A stretch of DNA of 62,947 bases from Selenomonadaceae bacterium (lineage in GTDB: Bacteria > Bacillota > Negativicutes > Selenomonadales > Selenomonadaceae), in the NCBI GenBank assembly GCA_017428215.1, contig JAFRRH010000037.1, positions 1-62,947 of the forward strand, in the 5' to 3' direction. Position numbers and translations under genes: made by a program. The notes under the pieces were generated by a model. It saw only the letters and a list, made by a program, of their open reading frames with translations, ran no database searches and was not told where the DNA came from. Below are positions 51,337 through 60,442 of the stretch, in pieces (within the stretch, counting starts at the first letter, position 1; every line of letters starts with the position of its first letter).

Positions 51337-51421
51337 TGGTGCGGATGGAGGGGGTCGAACCCTCACGCCCGAAAGCAACGGATCCTAAGTCCGGCGCGTC
51401 TGCCAATTCCGCCACATCCGC
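51337..51421 (-). tRNA. tRNA-Leu (anticodon UAG)
   Basis: On the minus strand the sequence starts GCGGATGTGGCGGAATTGGC, has the anticodon loop CTTAGGA, a long variable arm (CGTTGCTTTCGGGCG), the T arm GAGGGTTCGACCCCC and an acceptor end CATCCGC followed by encoded ACCA. Size about 85 with a class II variable arm fits leucine; anticodon TAG reads CUN codons. Confidence 0.93.
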
Positions 51422-51545
51422 TTGTTGGTGATTAAATCATATTTATTTTTCAGTGTCAATACCGCACTTTAGCTGTAAAAAATTTTGGGCAGGAATAAGC
51501 TTTAGTTCGCAGAATATATTTTAAAACTTTATGGGAGGGAAAAAA

Positions 51546-53204
51546 TTGCAGACTAAAGATAAAATAGCGGCAGTCGTAAAGGCGGCAGTAGAGGCGGCAA
51601 TGAATGACGGCGCATTAAAATTTTCGGACGCCTTGCCCGAAGTCGCATTGGAAGTTCCGCCTAAAAAAGAATTCGGAGACTTCGCGACGAACTTCGCCAT
51701 GCAAACCGCTAAAATTTTCCGCACGTCGCCGCGCAAAATCGCCGAAGAAATTAAAGCGCGAATCACTTCCGACTTATTCGAGCGCATTGAAATTGCGGGC
51801 GCGGGTTTCATGAATTTTTATTTGAAACCCGACGTAATTTATCGCGAACTTAAGGACATTTACGACGCAGGGGAAAATTTCGGTTGCCTGCCGAATAAAA
51901 ACAACGTCACGATTCAAATTGAATACGTTAGCGCGAATCCGACGGGACTATTGCACGTTGGGCACGGACGCGGCGCGGCGGCAGGTTCAGCTATCGTCAA
52001 CATTATGCGGGCGGCTGGCTACAACGTCGAGAGCGAATACTATATCAACGACGCCGGCAATCAAATGGATAAGCTTACAATTTCCGTTAATGCTCGTTAT
52101 CTTGAGTTGCTCGGACAGAAAGTTGACTTCCCTGAAGACGGCTATCTTGGCGCGGACATTATCGACACGGCTAAAAGAATTATTGCTCGTCACGGCGATA
52201 AATTTTTAAACTTACCTGAAGACGAACGCTTGAAAACTTTAGGCGAACTTGCCTATGCTGACAAAATGCTGGAGCTTCAAGACGACTTGGAAAAATTCCG
52301 CGTGCACTTCGACGTTTGGTTTAGTGAAAGAACTTTGCACCCCGACAAGATTAACGCGGCGATTGAAGTGCTCAAGGAGAAGGGCGGCATTTACGAAAAG
52401 GACGGTGCACTTTGGCTGGCGAGTTCAAAATACGGCGACGATAAAGATCGCGTGGTTGTTCGTGCAAATGGTGAGGCAACTTATCTTGCCGCTGACATTG
52501 CCTATCATAAAAATAAATTTGAGCGCGGTTTTGGCGAGCTGATAAATCTTTGGGGCGCGGATCATCATGGCTACGTTGCGCGTGTCAAGGCGGCAATGTC
52601 TATGCTTGGCTACGACGCCGATAAGCTTAAAATTATTTTCTTGCAAATGGTTTCGCTGTTCAGAAGTGGCGAGGCTGTTAAAATGTCTAAGCGTATGGGC
52701 ACGGCGATTCCGTTGCGTGAACTTATGGAGGAAGTCGGCACGGATGCGGCGAGATATTTTTTCCTCATGCGTTCGACGGAAAGCCAACTGGATTTTGATT
52801 TGGATTTGGCGAAGTCACAGAGCGCGGACAATCCCGTTTACTACATTCAATATGCCCACGCTAGGATTTGTTCAATTTTCCGTCAAACAAAAGAGGCGGG
52901 CTTGGAGCTTGACGGCGAGCCGAAATTTTCGCTGATGAATTCGACGTCGGAGATTGACTTAATAAATAAAATTTTCGAGTACCCCGACGAGATTGAGAAG
53001 GCGGCAACTGAATACGCACCGCAACGCATTGCCCGCTACGTTTATGATTTAGCGTCGACATTCAGCGCATTTTATCGCGATTGCAGGATTTTGGGCGTCG
53101 AAAAAGATTTGGCGATTGCGCGGCTCGCTTTGCTTAAAATTACTCAACATACAATTCAACACGCATTAAGTTTGTTAGGCGTTTCCGCTCCCGAAAGGAT
53201 GTAA
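51546..53204 (+). CDS. argS: arginyl-tRNA synthetase
   Basis: 552 residues. ATG at 51531 lies before the GGAGGG site; TTG at 51546, 6 bases after it, is the better start. Class I signature HVGH (LLHVGHGRGAAAGSA) around residue 135 and KMSKR (AVKMSKRMGT) near 380; SANPTG precedes the first. The N-terminal additional domain (EVPPKKEFGDFATNFAM) and the C-terminal DALR anticodon domain (ending AHALSLLGVSAPERM-like) are present. It charges tRNA-Arg. Confidence 0.95.
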   Translation: MQTKDKIAAVVKAAVEAAMNDGALKFSDALPEVALEVPPKKEFGDFATNFAMQTAKIFRTSPRKIAEEIKARITSDLFERIEIAGAGFMNFYLKPDVIYRELKDIYDAGENFGCLPNKNNVTIQIEYVSANPTGLLHVGHGRGAAAGSAIVNIMRAAGYNVESEYYINDAGNQMDKLTISVNARYLELLGQKVDFPEDGYLGADIIDTAKRIIARHGDKFLNLPEDERLKTLGELAYADKMLELQDDLEKFRVHFDVWFSERTLHPDKINAAIEVLKEKGGIYEKDGALWLASSKYGDDKDRVVVRANGEATYLAADIAYHKNKFERGFGELINLWGADHHGYVARVKAAMSMLGYDADKLKIIFLQMVSLFRSGEAVKMSKRMGTAIPLRELMEEVGTDAARYFFLMRSTESQLDFDLDLAKSQSADNPVYYIQYAHARICSIFRQTKEAGLELDGEPKFSLMNSTSEIDLINKIFEYPDEIEKAATEYAPQRIARYVYDLASTFSAFYRDCRILGVEKDLAIARLALLKITQHTIQHALSLLGVSAPERM

Positions 53205-53208
53205 TGTC

Positions 53209-53643
53209 ATGCGAGATTTTACTGAATTCAAAGATAGGAACGGCAACGCCATTGAGGAAGGTGACGTTCTTGAGTTTATAGAGCGTGATGGCACATATAA
53301 TTTGCTCCGCGTTCATTGGGATTGGCGGCGCGAAGAACCTGGCGTAATATCGTATTTTGACAAAAAGCATCCTTGTAGCCGCTGGCTGGCAGAAGTCGAA
53401 AAAAAAGCACAGATTTTTTGCAAGCATGACAGTAACGCGCTGTTGCTGAAAGTTCCGTTGCCGAAGAAATATTTTTCATCTGGTGGTGTCCCTTTCGTTC
53501 CTCTCATCACACAAGCTCAAGCACAACAATTAGGAAATTTTTATGATACCTTTCCTATTGGAATGAGTGTTTATAAACGCAAATCTACTGCTCAAAAAAT
53601 TCTTAGACAATTGGGCATTCTCGATTTTGGTGAAAGGATTTAA
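53209..53643 (+). CDS. hypothetical protein with YopX-like start
   Basis: 144 residues, ATG 4 bases after argS. The start FTEFKDRNGNAIEEGDVLEF resembles the barrel start of YopX-like phage proteins (KDKNGKEIYEGDI pattern). The rest (VISYFDKKHPCSRWL; GVPFVPLITQAQAQQLGNF) is unrecognised. Possibly a prophage remnant or a small regulatory protein; co-directional with argS. Confidence 0.55.
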   Translation: MRDFTEFKDRNGNAIEEGDVLEFIERDGTYNLLRVHWDWRREEPGVISYFDKKHPCSRWLAEVEKKAQIFCKHDSNALLLKVPLPKKYFSSGGVPFVPLITQAQAQQLGNFYDTFPIGMSVYKRKSTAQKILRQLGILDFGERI

Positions 53644-53647
53644 CGTT

Positions 53648-54418
53648 ATGCGTAAAATGTTTTTGGTATTGGTGGTGATGATTATGTTTGCTTTTCAAAC
53701 CGCGCAGGCGACGCCTTCGCCACAATGGGTTAAAAATCTTCCAATCGCACGAAATCCGAATGTGAATGACTACGCTCAAGCTATTCTGTCTTTGGGCGAG
53801 CGTATAGCATTAGGTAGCAATTCGTCTGCGAACGTAAACAACAGCTTTGTCGAGCAAATGATTGTTGTCGCGGGCATTCAAGGCACGACGGCTTGGATTT
53901 CCATGCACGAAAAAAATTCTGCGGGCGAATGGGAACAAATCATGACGACGCCGGGTTTTATCGGTCAAAATGGACTTGGTAAAATTAAAGAAGGCGACCA
54001 TAAAACTCCCGTCGGCACGTTTTATTTCGACTATGCGTTCGGCATTGCTCCAGATCCCGGTTGCGCGATGCCCTACGTCCAAATTAATGAAAATCACTAC
54101 TGGTCGGGCGATTGGGATTACAAATACAATCAGTTCGTCGACGTGCGTGAGGCTCCCGCCAATTTTGACAGGATTAACAGCGAGCATTTGATTGATTATA
54201 ATCCGCATTATGTCTATTGCTTGAATATGGGTTACAATGCCGAGTGCACGCCCGGCAAAGGCGCCGCGCTGTTCATGCACTGTTTCGGTCCCGCTAAGCC
54301 GTGGACGGGCGGTTGCGTTGCCTTGCCCGAACATAAAATGCTTTTCGTTATGCAACATATTCGTCCCGGTTGCGCTTGTGTTATTGATTCTTTAAAAAAT
54401 TTAGGAGGTTCGTTATAA
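53648..54418 (+). CDS. secreted L,D-transpeptidase family protein (YkuD)
   Basis: 256 residues from ATG at 53648; a frame open from 53567 overlaps the previous gene and is not used. Signal peptide 1-22 (FLVLVVMIMFAFQTAQA). The YkuD core is visible as GQNGLGKIKEGDHKTPVGTF (beta strands with the substrate-binding G-D/H-x-x-T-P-x-G-T), and the catalytic His/Cys motif MHCFGPAKPWTGGCVALPEH. Family members cross-link peptidoglycan through meso-diaminopimelate or anchor proteins. Acts outside the membrane. Confidence 0.88.
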   Translation: MRKMFLVLVVMIMFAFQTAQATPSPQWVKNLPIARNPNVNDYAQAILSLGERIALGSNSSANVNNSFVEQMIVVAGIQGTTAWISMHEKNSAGEWEQIMTTPGFIGQNGLGKIKEGDHKTPVGTFYFDYAFGIAPDPGCAMPYVQINENHYWSGDWDYKYNQFVDVREAPANFDRINSEHLIDYNPHYVYCLNMGYNAECTPGKGAALFMHCFGPAKPWTGGCVALPEHKMLFVMQHIRPGCACVIDSLKNLGGSL

Positions 54419-54694
54419 ATGGAAGAAAATATTTCTGAAGTTGACCTTGCGTATCAAATCTTAAGCGAGGCGGGCAAGGACAATCCTATTTACTTTAAAA
54501 AGTTGATTCGCCAGATAATCGCCAAGAAAAATAAAGTCGTACAGAACGAGGCGGCGGCTATTTCCGAAATTTACACGATGATTAACATGGACAGCCGCTT
54601 TCAACACGCCGGCGACGGACTTTGGGGATTAACTGATTGGTATCCGCCCGAAACTAAGCGTCGCACTGCTACAAAAACTACTACCGCCAAGTAA
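54419..54694 (+). CDS. rpoE: RNA polymerase delta subunit-like HARE-HTH protein
   Basis: 91 residues, ATG directly after the preceding stop, with TTAGGAGG before it. Residues 8-72 are the winged-helix HARE-HTH domain of RpoE (VDLAYQILSEAGKDNPIYFK; AAISEIYTMINMDSRFQHAG; GLWGLTDWYP). Classical delta proteins carry a long acidic C-terminus that acts on RNA polymerase recycling; here the tail is short and basic (TKRRTATKTTTAK), so the function may differ. Confidence 0.8.
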   Translation: MEENISEVDLAYQILSEAGKDNPIYFKKLIRQIIAKKNKVVQNEAAAISEIYTMINMDSRFQHAGDGLWGLTDWYPPETKRRTATKTTTAK

Positions 54695-54750
54695 ATCAAT
54701 TTTGTCATAAGAAAAACCCGCCGGATTGCGACGGGGCAACTTGTAAACAA

Positions 54751-54784
54751 AGCTCGTTTCGTAATAGCCGGAAACGGGCTTTTT
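54751..54784 (+). terminator. intrinsic terminator after rpoE
   Basis: AGCTCGTTTC and GAAACGGGCT form a 10-bp stem with one G-U pair, followed by five T. Confidence 0.75.
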
Positions 54785-54869
54785 GCTTTGAGTTTCTTTA
54801 ATAAAGAGGAGAAAATAAGCGCGATTTGCATTTTGACTTTGGTTAATTATCGATATTATATTCCTGTTT

Positions 54870-55799
54870 TCAGCCCATCGTTAAAGTCATAATTGCTTTT
54901 TGAGTGTGCAAACGGTTTTCTGCCTCGTCGAAGATTACGTTGGCATTATCCTCGAAAACGTCATCGGTAATTTCTTCGCCGCGATAAGCTGGCAAACAGT
55001 GCAGAACAATAACATTTTTACTCGCGTAGCTCAAAAGTTTTTTGTTAACTTGATAGGGCGCAAAAATTTTCTTACGAGCATCGTGCTCCGCCTCTTGCCC
55101 CATGCTCGCCCAAGTATCGGTGGCAATAATATCAGCGTCTTTAACAGCCTCGACAGGGTTTTCCGTCCAAGAAAGTTTTGCTCCAGTCTCTTCGGCATCT
55201 ATAAGAGCTTTATCGAAAACTTTTTGATCTGGACGATAATTTTCGGGCGTTGCAACCGTGAGCGTCATTCCAACTTTAGCCGCTCCGTAAAGATAAGAAT
55301 TCGTCATGTTGTTGCCGTCGCCTACATAAGCCATTTTGAGCGCGCGGAAATTTTTACCTTTATGCTCGCGAATAGTCAGCAAATCAGTTAAAACTTGGCA
55401 GGGGTGAAGCAAATCTGTCAAGCCATTGATAACGGGAATATCCGCGTATTTGGCAAGCTCCTCAACTTTTTCTTGCTCAAATGTGCGAATCATTATTCCG
55501 TCCAGATAACGCGATAAAACTCTTGCCGTATCTTTAATCGGTTCGCCGCGCCCAAGTTGCAAATCTTTGCTAGATAAAAATAATCCCGTGCCGCCGAGTT
55601 GGAATATCCCCACTTCAAATGAAACCCGCGTCCGCGTCGAGGATTTTTCAAATATCATTCCGAGCGTTTTTCCAGTTAAATATTTGTGTTCTATACCAGC
55701 CTTTTGCATTACTTTAAGTTGCGCCGCGCAGTCAAGAATTTCTGCGACTTCGTCCGCGCTCAAATCGTGAATCGACAGTAAATCTTTTCCCTTTAACAA
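54870..55799 (-). CDS. argF: ornithine carbamoyltransferase
   Basis: 309 residues. Carbamoyl phosphate site STRTRVSFEVG (around 55), HPCQVLTD (around 132), and ornithine site with HCLPAYRGEE near 265. It makes citrulline from ornithine and carbamoyl phosphate. Last gene of the interleaved arg operon; the upstream gene is a glycosyltransferase ending 32 bases before. Confidence 0.95.
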   Translation of the reverse strand: MLKGKDLLSIHDLSADEVAEILDCAAQLKVMQKAGIEHKYLTGKTLGMIFEKSSTRTRVSFEVGIFQLGGTGLFLSSKDLQLGRGEPIKDTARVLSRYLDGIMIRTFEQEKVEELAKYADIPVINGLTDLLHPCQVLTDLLTIREHKGKNFRALKMAYVGDGNNMTNSYLYGAAKVGMTLTVATPENYRPDQKVFDKALIDAEETGAKLSWTENPVEAVKDADIIATDTWASMGQEAEHDARKKIFAPYQVNKKLLSYASKNVIVLHCLPAYRGEEITDDVFEDNANVIFDEAENRLHTQKAIMTLTMG

Positions 55800-55831
55800 A
55801 GTATCAATCCTCCAAAAAGTTGTTAATCTGT

Positions 55832-57025
55832 TTATACCTTGCGCAGTTCTTCTACAACAGGATAGGGAAGTTTCAAAAGTTCAGGCAACTCTCTATCGAA
55901 AAGTTCTTTATCCGCTACACTCGGCGAATTTTCAAGAGCTTTAAGTATCGCTTTGAGGGAAGCCTCTTCAAAAAGCTTTACTTGCGTGTCGTCTGTAAGT
56001 TTCGTTTTTAGATAATTAGCAACTGCGCGGCACGTTAAAAAAGTTTCCATTTTACCCGCATAAAAGTTCAGCGGCGTATCTATTTTAAGAGTTGGGGACA
56101 AATTTCTTTCCAACGCACTCAATAATCTTTCGTCAGTGTGAGACTTGTCGGGCGGTTGATAAATTTCAGCCCGTGCGTCACGATAAAATAAAATGCCATC
56201 GTCGAATTCATCGTTATGATCGATTTTTTTAAATTGTTGATCCGTATAGGAACTACCGACATCTTTAGCATCGGCTCTTCCTCGTTCTCTCTTTACTCGA
56301 TATTCTTCGCGAGACTTCGTAAGATAATGGTTAATGACAATTTTATCATAAGCTACAGGTTTATTAAAAGCATAAGATATGCTATGTTCTAAAACAACAG
56401 CTTGCTTGTTGCCGTTTGAATTTAAAGCATATTTTCCTTCAAAATATTTCGCATAGTGGGGATTAATAATATTAATTATTACACGTGGATTGGCAATGGT
56501 TTTGACATGAAGGTTACCTACCAAATCATACGGTGCACGGCGCGTGAAGCGTTCTAACACGCCGCGGGAGTAATCCGCTTTTTCATGCCCGTTTGAGCCG
56601 AAACATTGCCAATTAATCACCAGACCTGCCGCATTCGGGTCATGCGATAAAATTTCATCAACTAATCCGATAATCCCCCCCCCTACTATCGGGTGTAAAT
56701 CTATCTTGTTGAATTTAGGGCAAATGAATTCGTCACCATCTAAGATGCCCATGTAGCGACTTTGAAATTTAAATCTTTTAACTGCGTCATTATAAGCAGG
56801 TATTTGCATAGCTTTGCCAGGAAAAGGAAAATAATCGATCAATCCAGCCTCAACATAAGGTTTGACAACCTCGGCTTGATTGTCGGGACTGTCATTGTCG
56901 TAAAGGTAGAAATGGTCGACGCCTGCCAATAAATGATAATCAAGCCACTCCTTGAGGTAAGGGCCTTCGCATTTAAGAATCGCGACGATTGACAAATCAT
57001 GCAAAAATAAATCTTTGTCAACCAA
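55832..57025 (-). CDS. GT92/GT2-like glycosyltransferase with G9 tract (paralogue 1)
   Basis: 397 residues if TTG at 57025 is the start (AGGGGAG 8 bases upstream, inside the end of argD); GTG at 57034 would overlap that site. VAILKCEGPYLKEWLDYHLL, GVDHFYLYDNDSPDNQAEVV and ILDGDEFICP (DxD) are those of PF13704/GT92-type glycosyltransferases. The codons for VGGGIIG contain nine G in a row (minus strand; 56675-56683), a slippery tract: gain or loss of one G shifts the frame after about 120 residues. The C-terminal 150 residues are helical and less conserved. Acceptor unknown. Confidence 0.8.
   Translation of the reverse strand: MVDKDLFLHDLSIVAILKCEGPYLKEWLDYHLLAGVDHFYLYDNDSPDNQAEVVKPYVEAGLIDYFPFPGKAMQIPAYNDAVKRFKFQSRYMGILDGDEFICPKFNKIDLHPIVGGGIIGLVDEILSHDPNAAGLVINWQCFGSNGHEKADYSRGVLERFTRRAPYDLVGNLHVKTIANPRVIINIINPHYAKYFEGKYALNSNGNKQAVVLEHSISYAFNKPVAYDKIVINHYLTKSREEYRVKRERGRADAKDVGSSYTDQQFKKIDHNDEFDDGILFYRDARAEIYQPPDKSHTDERLLSALERNLSPTLKIDTPLNFYAGKMETFLTCRAVANYLKTKLTDDTQVKLFEEASLKAILKALENSPSVADKELFDRELPELLKLPYPVVEELRKV
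56675..56683 (-). repeat. G9 homopolymer inside a glycosyltransferase gene
   Basis: Nine consecutive C on the plus strand, i.e. nine G in the reading direction. Long G tracts in coding sequences are typical phase-variation switches. The paralogue at 58214 has GGTGGTGGG at the same codons, without a tract. Confidence 0.85.
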
Positions 57026-57030
57026 ATTTC

Positions 57031-58224
57031 TCACTCCCCTAAAACTGTATCCAAAATATTAATAACTTCGTCGACTTGCTCATTAGTAATAATAAGCGGC
57101 GGAATAAACCTAAGCACCGTGCCGACTGTGCAGTTGATAATCGCGCCACGCTTCATGCACTCGTTGACGATTTCCACACCTGATTTTTTAGGTTTATCAA
57201 GTTGTGCACCCAAAATCAGACCTTCGCCGCGAATCTCGCTTATCTGTGCGGGATATTTTTTTTGCAAGCCAATCAATTTGTCCTTGAAATATTTCCCAAC
57301 TTCCTCGACGTGCGCTAAAAATTTTTCATCGGGTATCGTGTCAAGTACAACATTAGCCGCCGCACAAGCCAGAGGATTTCCGCCAAATGTCGTGCCGTGA
57401 TCTCCAGGTTTAAAAGCTTGCGCAACTTTTTCTGTGCAGATAAACGCTCCAATCGGGACGCCGCCCGCCAAACCCTTCGCCAACGTGACAATATCTGGCT
57501 TAACTCCGTATTTCTCGTAAGCAAAAAATTTTCCGCTACGCCCAATGCCTGATTGAATCTCGTCGAAAATCAATAACGCGCCGTGTTTATCGCAAAGCTC
57601 GCGAACTTTCTTGAGATAATCATTTTTCGGAGGATAAACGCCGCCCTCGCCTTGAATCGTCTCCAACATTACCGCGCAGGTCTTATCGGAAATTTTTTCG
57701 GCTAATTCGTCAATGTCGTTGAAGTGCACGTAATCAAAACCTGCCGGCAATGGCTCTAAACCTTCTTGATAATGCGGCTGTCCCGTCGCCGTTAATGTCG
57801 CAAGCGTCCGTCCGTGAAAACTGTTCCATGCCGTGATTATCTGCGTCTTATCAGCGGAAATACTTTTGGCGAATTTACGGGCAATTTTAATCGCGCCCTC
57901 GTTAGCCTCCGCGCCTGAATTTCCAAAAAATGCTCTGTCTAAGCCACTAAGCTTAACCAATTTTGCGGCGGCGTCGGATTGCGCTTGCGTGTAGTAAAGA
58001 TTGCTAACATGAATAACTTTCGACGCTTGCTCAGCGATTGCCTTAACCAGCGGAGGATAATTGTGCCCCAAAACATTTACAGCAATTCCGGCAAGAAAAT
58101 CAATATATTTTTTGCCGTTGATGTCGTAGAGATATGCGCCCTCGCCACGCTCCAATACGATTTTATAACGTTTGAACACTGGCAAATAATTTTTCGCGTC
58201 TGTATCAAAAATTTTATCTTCCAT
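57031..58224 (-). CDS. argD: acetylornithine aminotransferase
   Basis: 397 residues from ATG at 58224 after AAGAGGTG; four further codons upstream are rejected. PLP class III pattern: GNSGAEANEGAIKIARK near residue 100, FDEIQSGIGRSG near 220 and TLAKGLAGG with the PLP Lys250. Converts N-acetylglutamate semialdehyde to acetylornithine. Its first codons overlap the end of the upstream glycosyltransferase gene by 11 bases; its end overlaps the ribosome site of the downstream one. Confidence 0.95.
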   Translation of the reverse strand: MEDKIFDTDAKNYLPVFKRYKIVLERGEGAYLYDINGKKYIDFLAGIAVNVLGHNYPPLVKAIAEQASKVIHVSNLYYTQAQSDAAAKLVKLSGLDRAFFGNSGAEANEGAIKIARKFAKSISADKTQIITAWNSFHGRTLATLTATGQPHYQEGLEPLPAGFDYVHFNDIDELAEKISDKTCAVMLETIQGEGGVYPPKNDYLKKVRELCDKHGALLIFDEIQSGIGRSGKFFAYEKYGVKPDIVTLAKGLAGGVPIGAFICTEKVAQAFKPGDHGTTFGGNPLACAAANVVLDTIPDEKFLAHVEEVGKYFKDKLIGLQKKYPAQISEIRGEGLILGAQLDKPKKSGVEIVNECMKRGAIINCTVGTVLRFIPPLIITNEQVDEVINILDTVLGE

Positions 58225-59470
58225 CAAAGGAAACACCTCTTAAAAGCTCTTGTATGTAGTCTAAATCTGTAAATTCTTTCCAATGACCATTTAATCTGTA
58301 AAAATCTTTCATCTGCGAAATAATTTGCAATGCGGCACGATTAATTTCGGCGATGCCAGGATAAGGCAACATTAAAATATTCGGCAATTCACGGATAAAA
58401 ATCATCGCCTCTAGCATATTTATACCATTTAAAGAGTTTAAAATCGCAGAAAGCGACGCTTCCTCGCAAATTTTCCAGTATTCGGCGTCGTGAGGGAATT
58501 TTTCGCGCAAATATGTGCTCAATGCTCGACAAGTTAACGCCGTCTCTATAGAAAACTTCTCGCCTGAAACATAAGCCGATAATTTTTCAGTTAATACCTC
58601 TGTTACGCGATTAATTCTCTCTGCGTTACTTTTTAAGGTAAAATTTTCTGCACGGGTAGCACGATATTTTAAAATACTGTCGTCGAAAACTTCATTGCGG
58701 TCATGAAGATAAAAATCTTCCAAACGGCGTTTCATTAATGTATTTGCTCTGCCGCGATCAACTTTTTTTGCATATTCTTCGCGAGATTTAACATAGTAAT
58801 GATTTATAACTATTTTTTGAGCCGTAACGGGATTATTAAAAGCTCCTTGCACAATATTTCCGTTTTCATTGACGGGAAATTTCGTTTCAAAATAAATTCC
58901 AAAGTGAGGATTGAAAAAAATTTTTATTTTGCGAGGATTAGCTATCGTCTTGACGTGTTGATTTCCGATTGAAATATTCAAAAGTTGCCAATCACTCGGA
59001 GCACGGCACGTAAATCTTTCCAAAACCCCACGCGAATAATCAGCTTTTTCCTGTCCATTGGAACCAAAACACTGCCAATTAATTGCTAAACCTGCCGCAT
59101 TAGGTACTTGTGATAAAATTTCATCTACTAATTCGACAATCCCACCACCCTCATGCCATTTCGGATAAATAAATTCGTCGCCATCTATAAACGCCATATA
59201 TCTATTTAAAAATTTAAAGCGTTTAATGGCTTTATTATAAACGGGCATTTGCATAACTTTGCCGGGCGCAGAAAAATAATCTACAAGTCCAGCCTCAACA
59301 TATGGTTTGGCAATTTCCGCTTGATTGTCAGGGCTATCATTATCGTAAAGATAAAAATGGTCAACGCCCGCCAATAAATGATAATCCAGCCACTCTTTGA
59401 GGTAGTGTCCCTCGTTTTTTAGAATTGCAACGACCGCTAAATCGTGCAGAAATAAATTTTTGTCTACCAA
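58214..59470 (-). CDS. GT92/GT2-like glycosyltransferase (paralogue 2)
   Basis: 418 residues if TTG at 59470 is used, 9 bases after CGGAGG, which lies in the end of argB; a TTG at 59491 precedes that site. Motifs VAILKNEGHYLKEWLDYHLL, GVDHFYLYDNDSPDNQAEIA and FIDGDEFIYP. It agrees with the gene at 55832 over its first 210 residues (also ERFTCRAP and KTIANPRKI) and diverges at the C-terminus, where it is longer. There is no homopolymer. Probably adds a sugar to a cell-surface polymer from the cytoplasmic side. Confidence 0.8.
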   Translation of the reverse strand: MVDKNLFLHDLAVVAILKNEGHYLKEWLDYHLLAGVDHFYLYDNDSPDNQAEIAKPYVEAGLVDYFSAPGKVMQMPVYNKAIKRFKFLNRYMAFIDGDEFIYPKWHEGGGIVELVDEILSQVPNAAGLAINWQCFGSNGQEKADYSRGVLERFTCRAPSDWQLLNISIGNQHVKTIANPRKIKIFFNPHFGIYFETKFPVNENGNIVQGAFNNPVTAQKIVINHYYVKSREEYAKKVDRGRANTLMKRRLEDFYLHDRNEVFDDSILKYRATRAENFTLKSNAERINRVTEVLTEKLSAYVSGEKFSIETALTCRALSTYLREKFPHDAEYWKICEEASLSAILNSLNGINMLEAMIFIRELPNILMLPYPGIAEINRAALQIISQMKDFYRLNGHWKEFTDLDYIQELLRGVSFDGR

Positions 59471-59471
59471 A

Positions 59472-60365
59472 TCATTCAACCTCCGTGCCAATGCCCGAAT
59501 CTGTGAAAAGTTCCAAAATAATCGAGTGCGGAAGGCGTCCGTCGATAATATAAGCTTTATTTGCGCCCCTGTCCAAAGCTCGCAAGCACGCTTCGACTTT
59601 CGGAATCATACCGCCGCTTATCACGCCGCCTTTGATAAATTCGCGAGCCTCATCAGCTTTGAGCGTAGAAATAAAGCTACTTTTATCCTCAAAATTTTTA
59701 TAGACGCCTTCAGTATCAGTGAGCAATAAAAGTTTTTCCGCCTTGAGCGCACCCGCAATGTCAGCCGCTACATAATCAGCATTAATATTGTAACTTTTGC
59801 CGTCCTCGCCCACACCAATCGGCGCAATTACAGGTACATAGCCTTGACTTATTAAGTCGTTGACAATTTGAATATTAACTTGCTTAGATTTGCCGACGTA
59901 ACCAATATCAACTTTGGTTTTCTCGCCCTGCTCGTAGACCGTCGCCAATTTTTTTTCTGCACGAATTAAATCCGCATCTTTTCCGCTCAAGCCAACTGCT
60001 CTTAGTCCTCGACGATTTAACAGAGTTACGATTTCCGAATTTATTTTGCCGTCAAGCACCATTTCCGCAATCTCGACAGTTTCTTCATCGGTTACACGCA
60101 AGCCGCTCACGAATGAACTTTCCTTGCCGATTTTTTTAAGAAAACCAGTAATCTCCGGTCCGCCGCCGTGCACAATCACAACGTTAATCCCGACGAACTT
60201 CATCAACGCCACATCTTGCATAACGCTGGACTTCAACTCGTCGTTTATCATTGCATTGCCGCCATATTTTATCACGATAGTTTTGCCGTGAAATTCTTGG
60301 ATATACGGCAGAGCTTCAACTAAAATCGCCGCCCTGTCATTCGCGCTGAAAGTTTCTTCTATCAT
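59472..60365 (-). CDS. argB: acetylglutamate kinase
   Basis: 297 residues from ATG at 60365 with GGAGG upstream; 21 codons of open frame before it are rejected. Motifs KYGGNAM near residue 29, [11 protein letters not shown] near 62 and [11 protein letters not shown] near 205. Phosphorylates N-acetylglutamate. First gene of the operon; a TTGACA/TAAGTT promoter lies upstream. Confidence 0.95.
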   Translation of the reverse strand: MIEETFSANDRAAILVEALPYIQEFHGKTIVIKYGGNAMINDELKSSVMQDVALMKFVGINVVIVHGGGPEITGFLKKIGKESSFVSGLRVTDEETVEIAEMVLDGKINSEIVTLLNRRGLRAVGLSGKDADLIRAEKKLATVYEQGEKTKVDIGYVGKSKQVNIQIVNDLISQGYVPVIAPIGVGEDGKSYNINADYVAADIAGALKAEKLLLLTDTEGVYKNFEDKSSFISTLKADEAREFIKGGVISGGMIPKVEACLRALDRGANKAYIIDGRLPHSIILELFTDSGIGTEVE

Positions 60366-60399
60366 TTTTATCCTCCGATTTTCCTTGTGCTTGGAAACA

Positions 60400-60428
60400 A
60401 ACTTATCAAAAATAAAAATATCTGTCAA
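60400..60428 (-). promoter_or_regulatory. promoter of the argB-GT-argD-GT-argF operon
   Basis: On the minus strand TTGACA (60428-60423) and TAAGTT (60405-60400) are 17 bases apart, about 35 bases before argB. No obvious ARG box was recognised. Confidence 0.6.
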
Positions 60429-60442
60429 CTGCTTTGAAATTT

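Noticed and set aside
51302..51421. tRNA gene as a prophage or integrative element attachment site
   Set aside because: No integrase gene and no second copy of the tRNA 3' end were seen in the window.
53810..54358. 182-residue minus-strand open frame
   Set aside because: Antisense to the YkuD transpeptidase gene, which has a signal peptide and catalytic motif; no domain is visible in the antisense frame.
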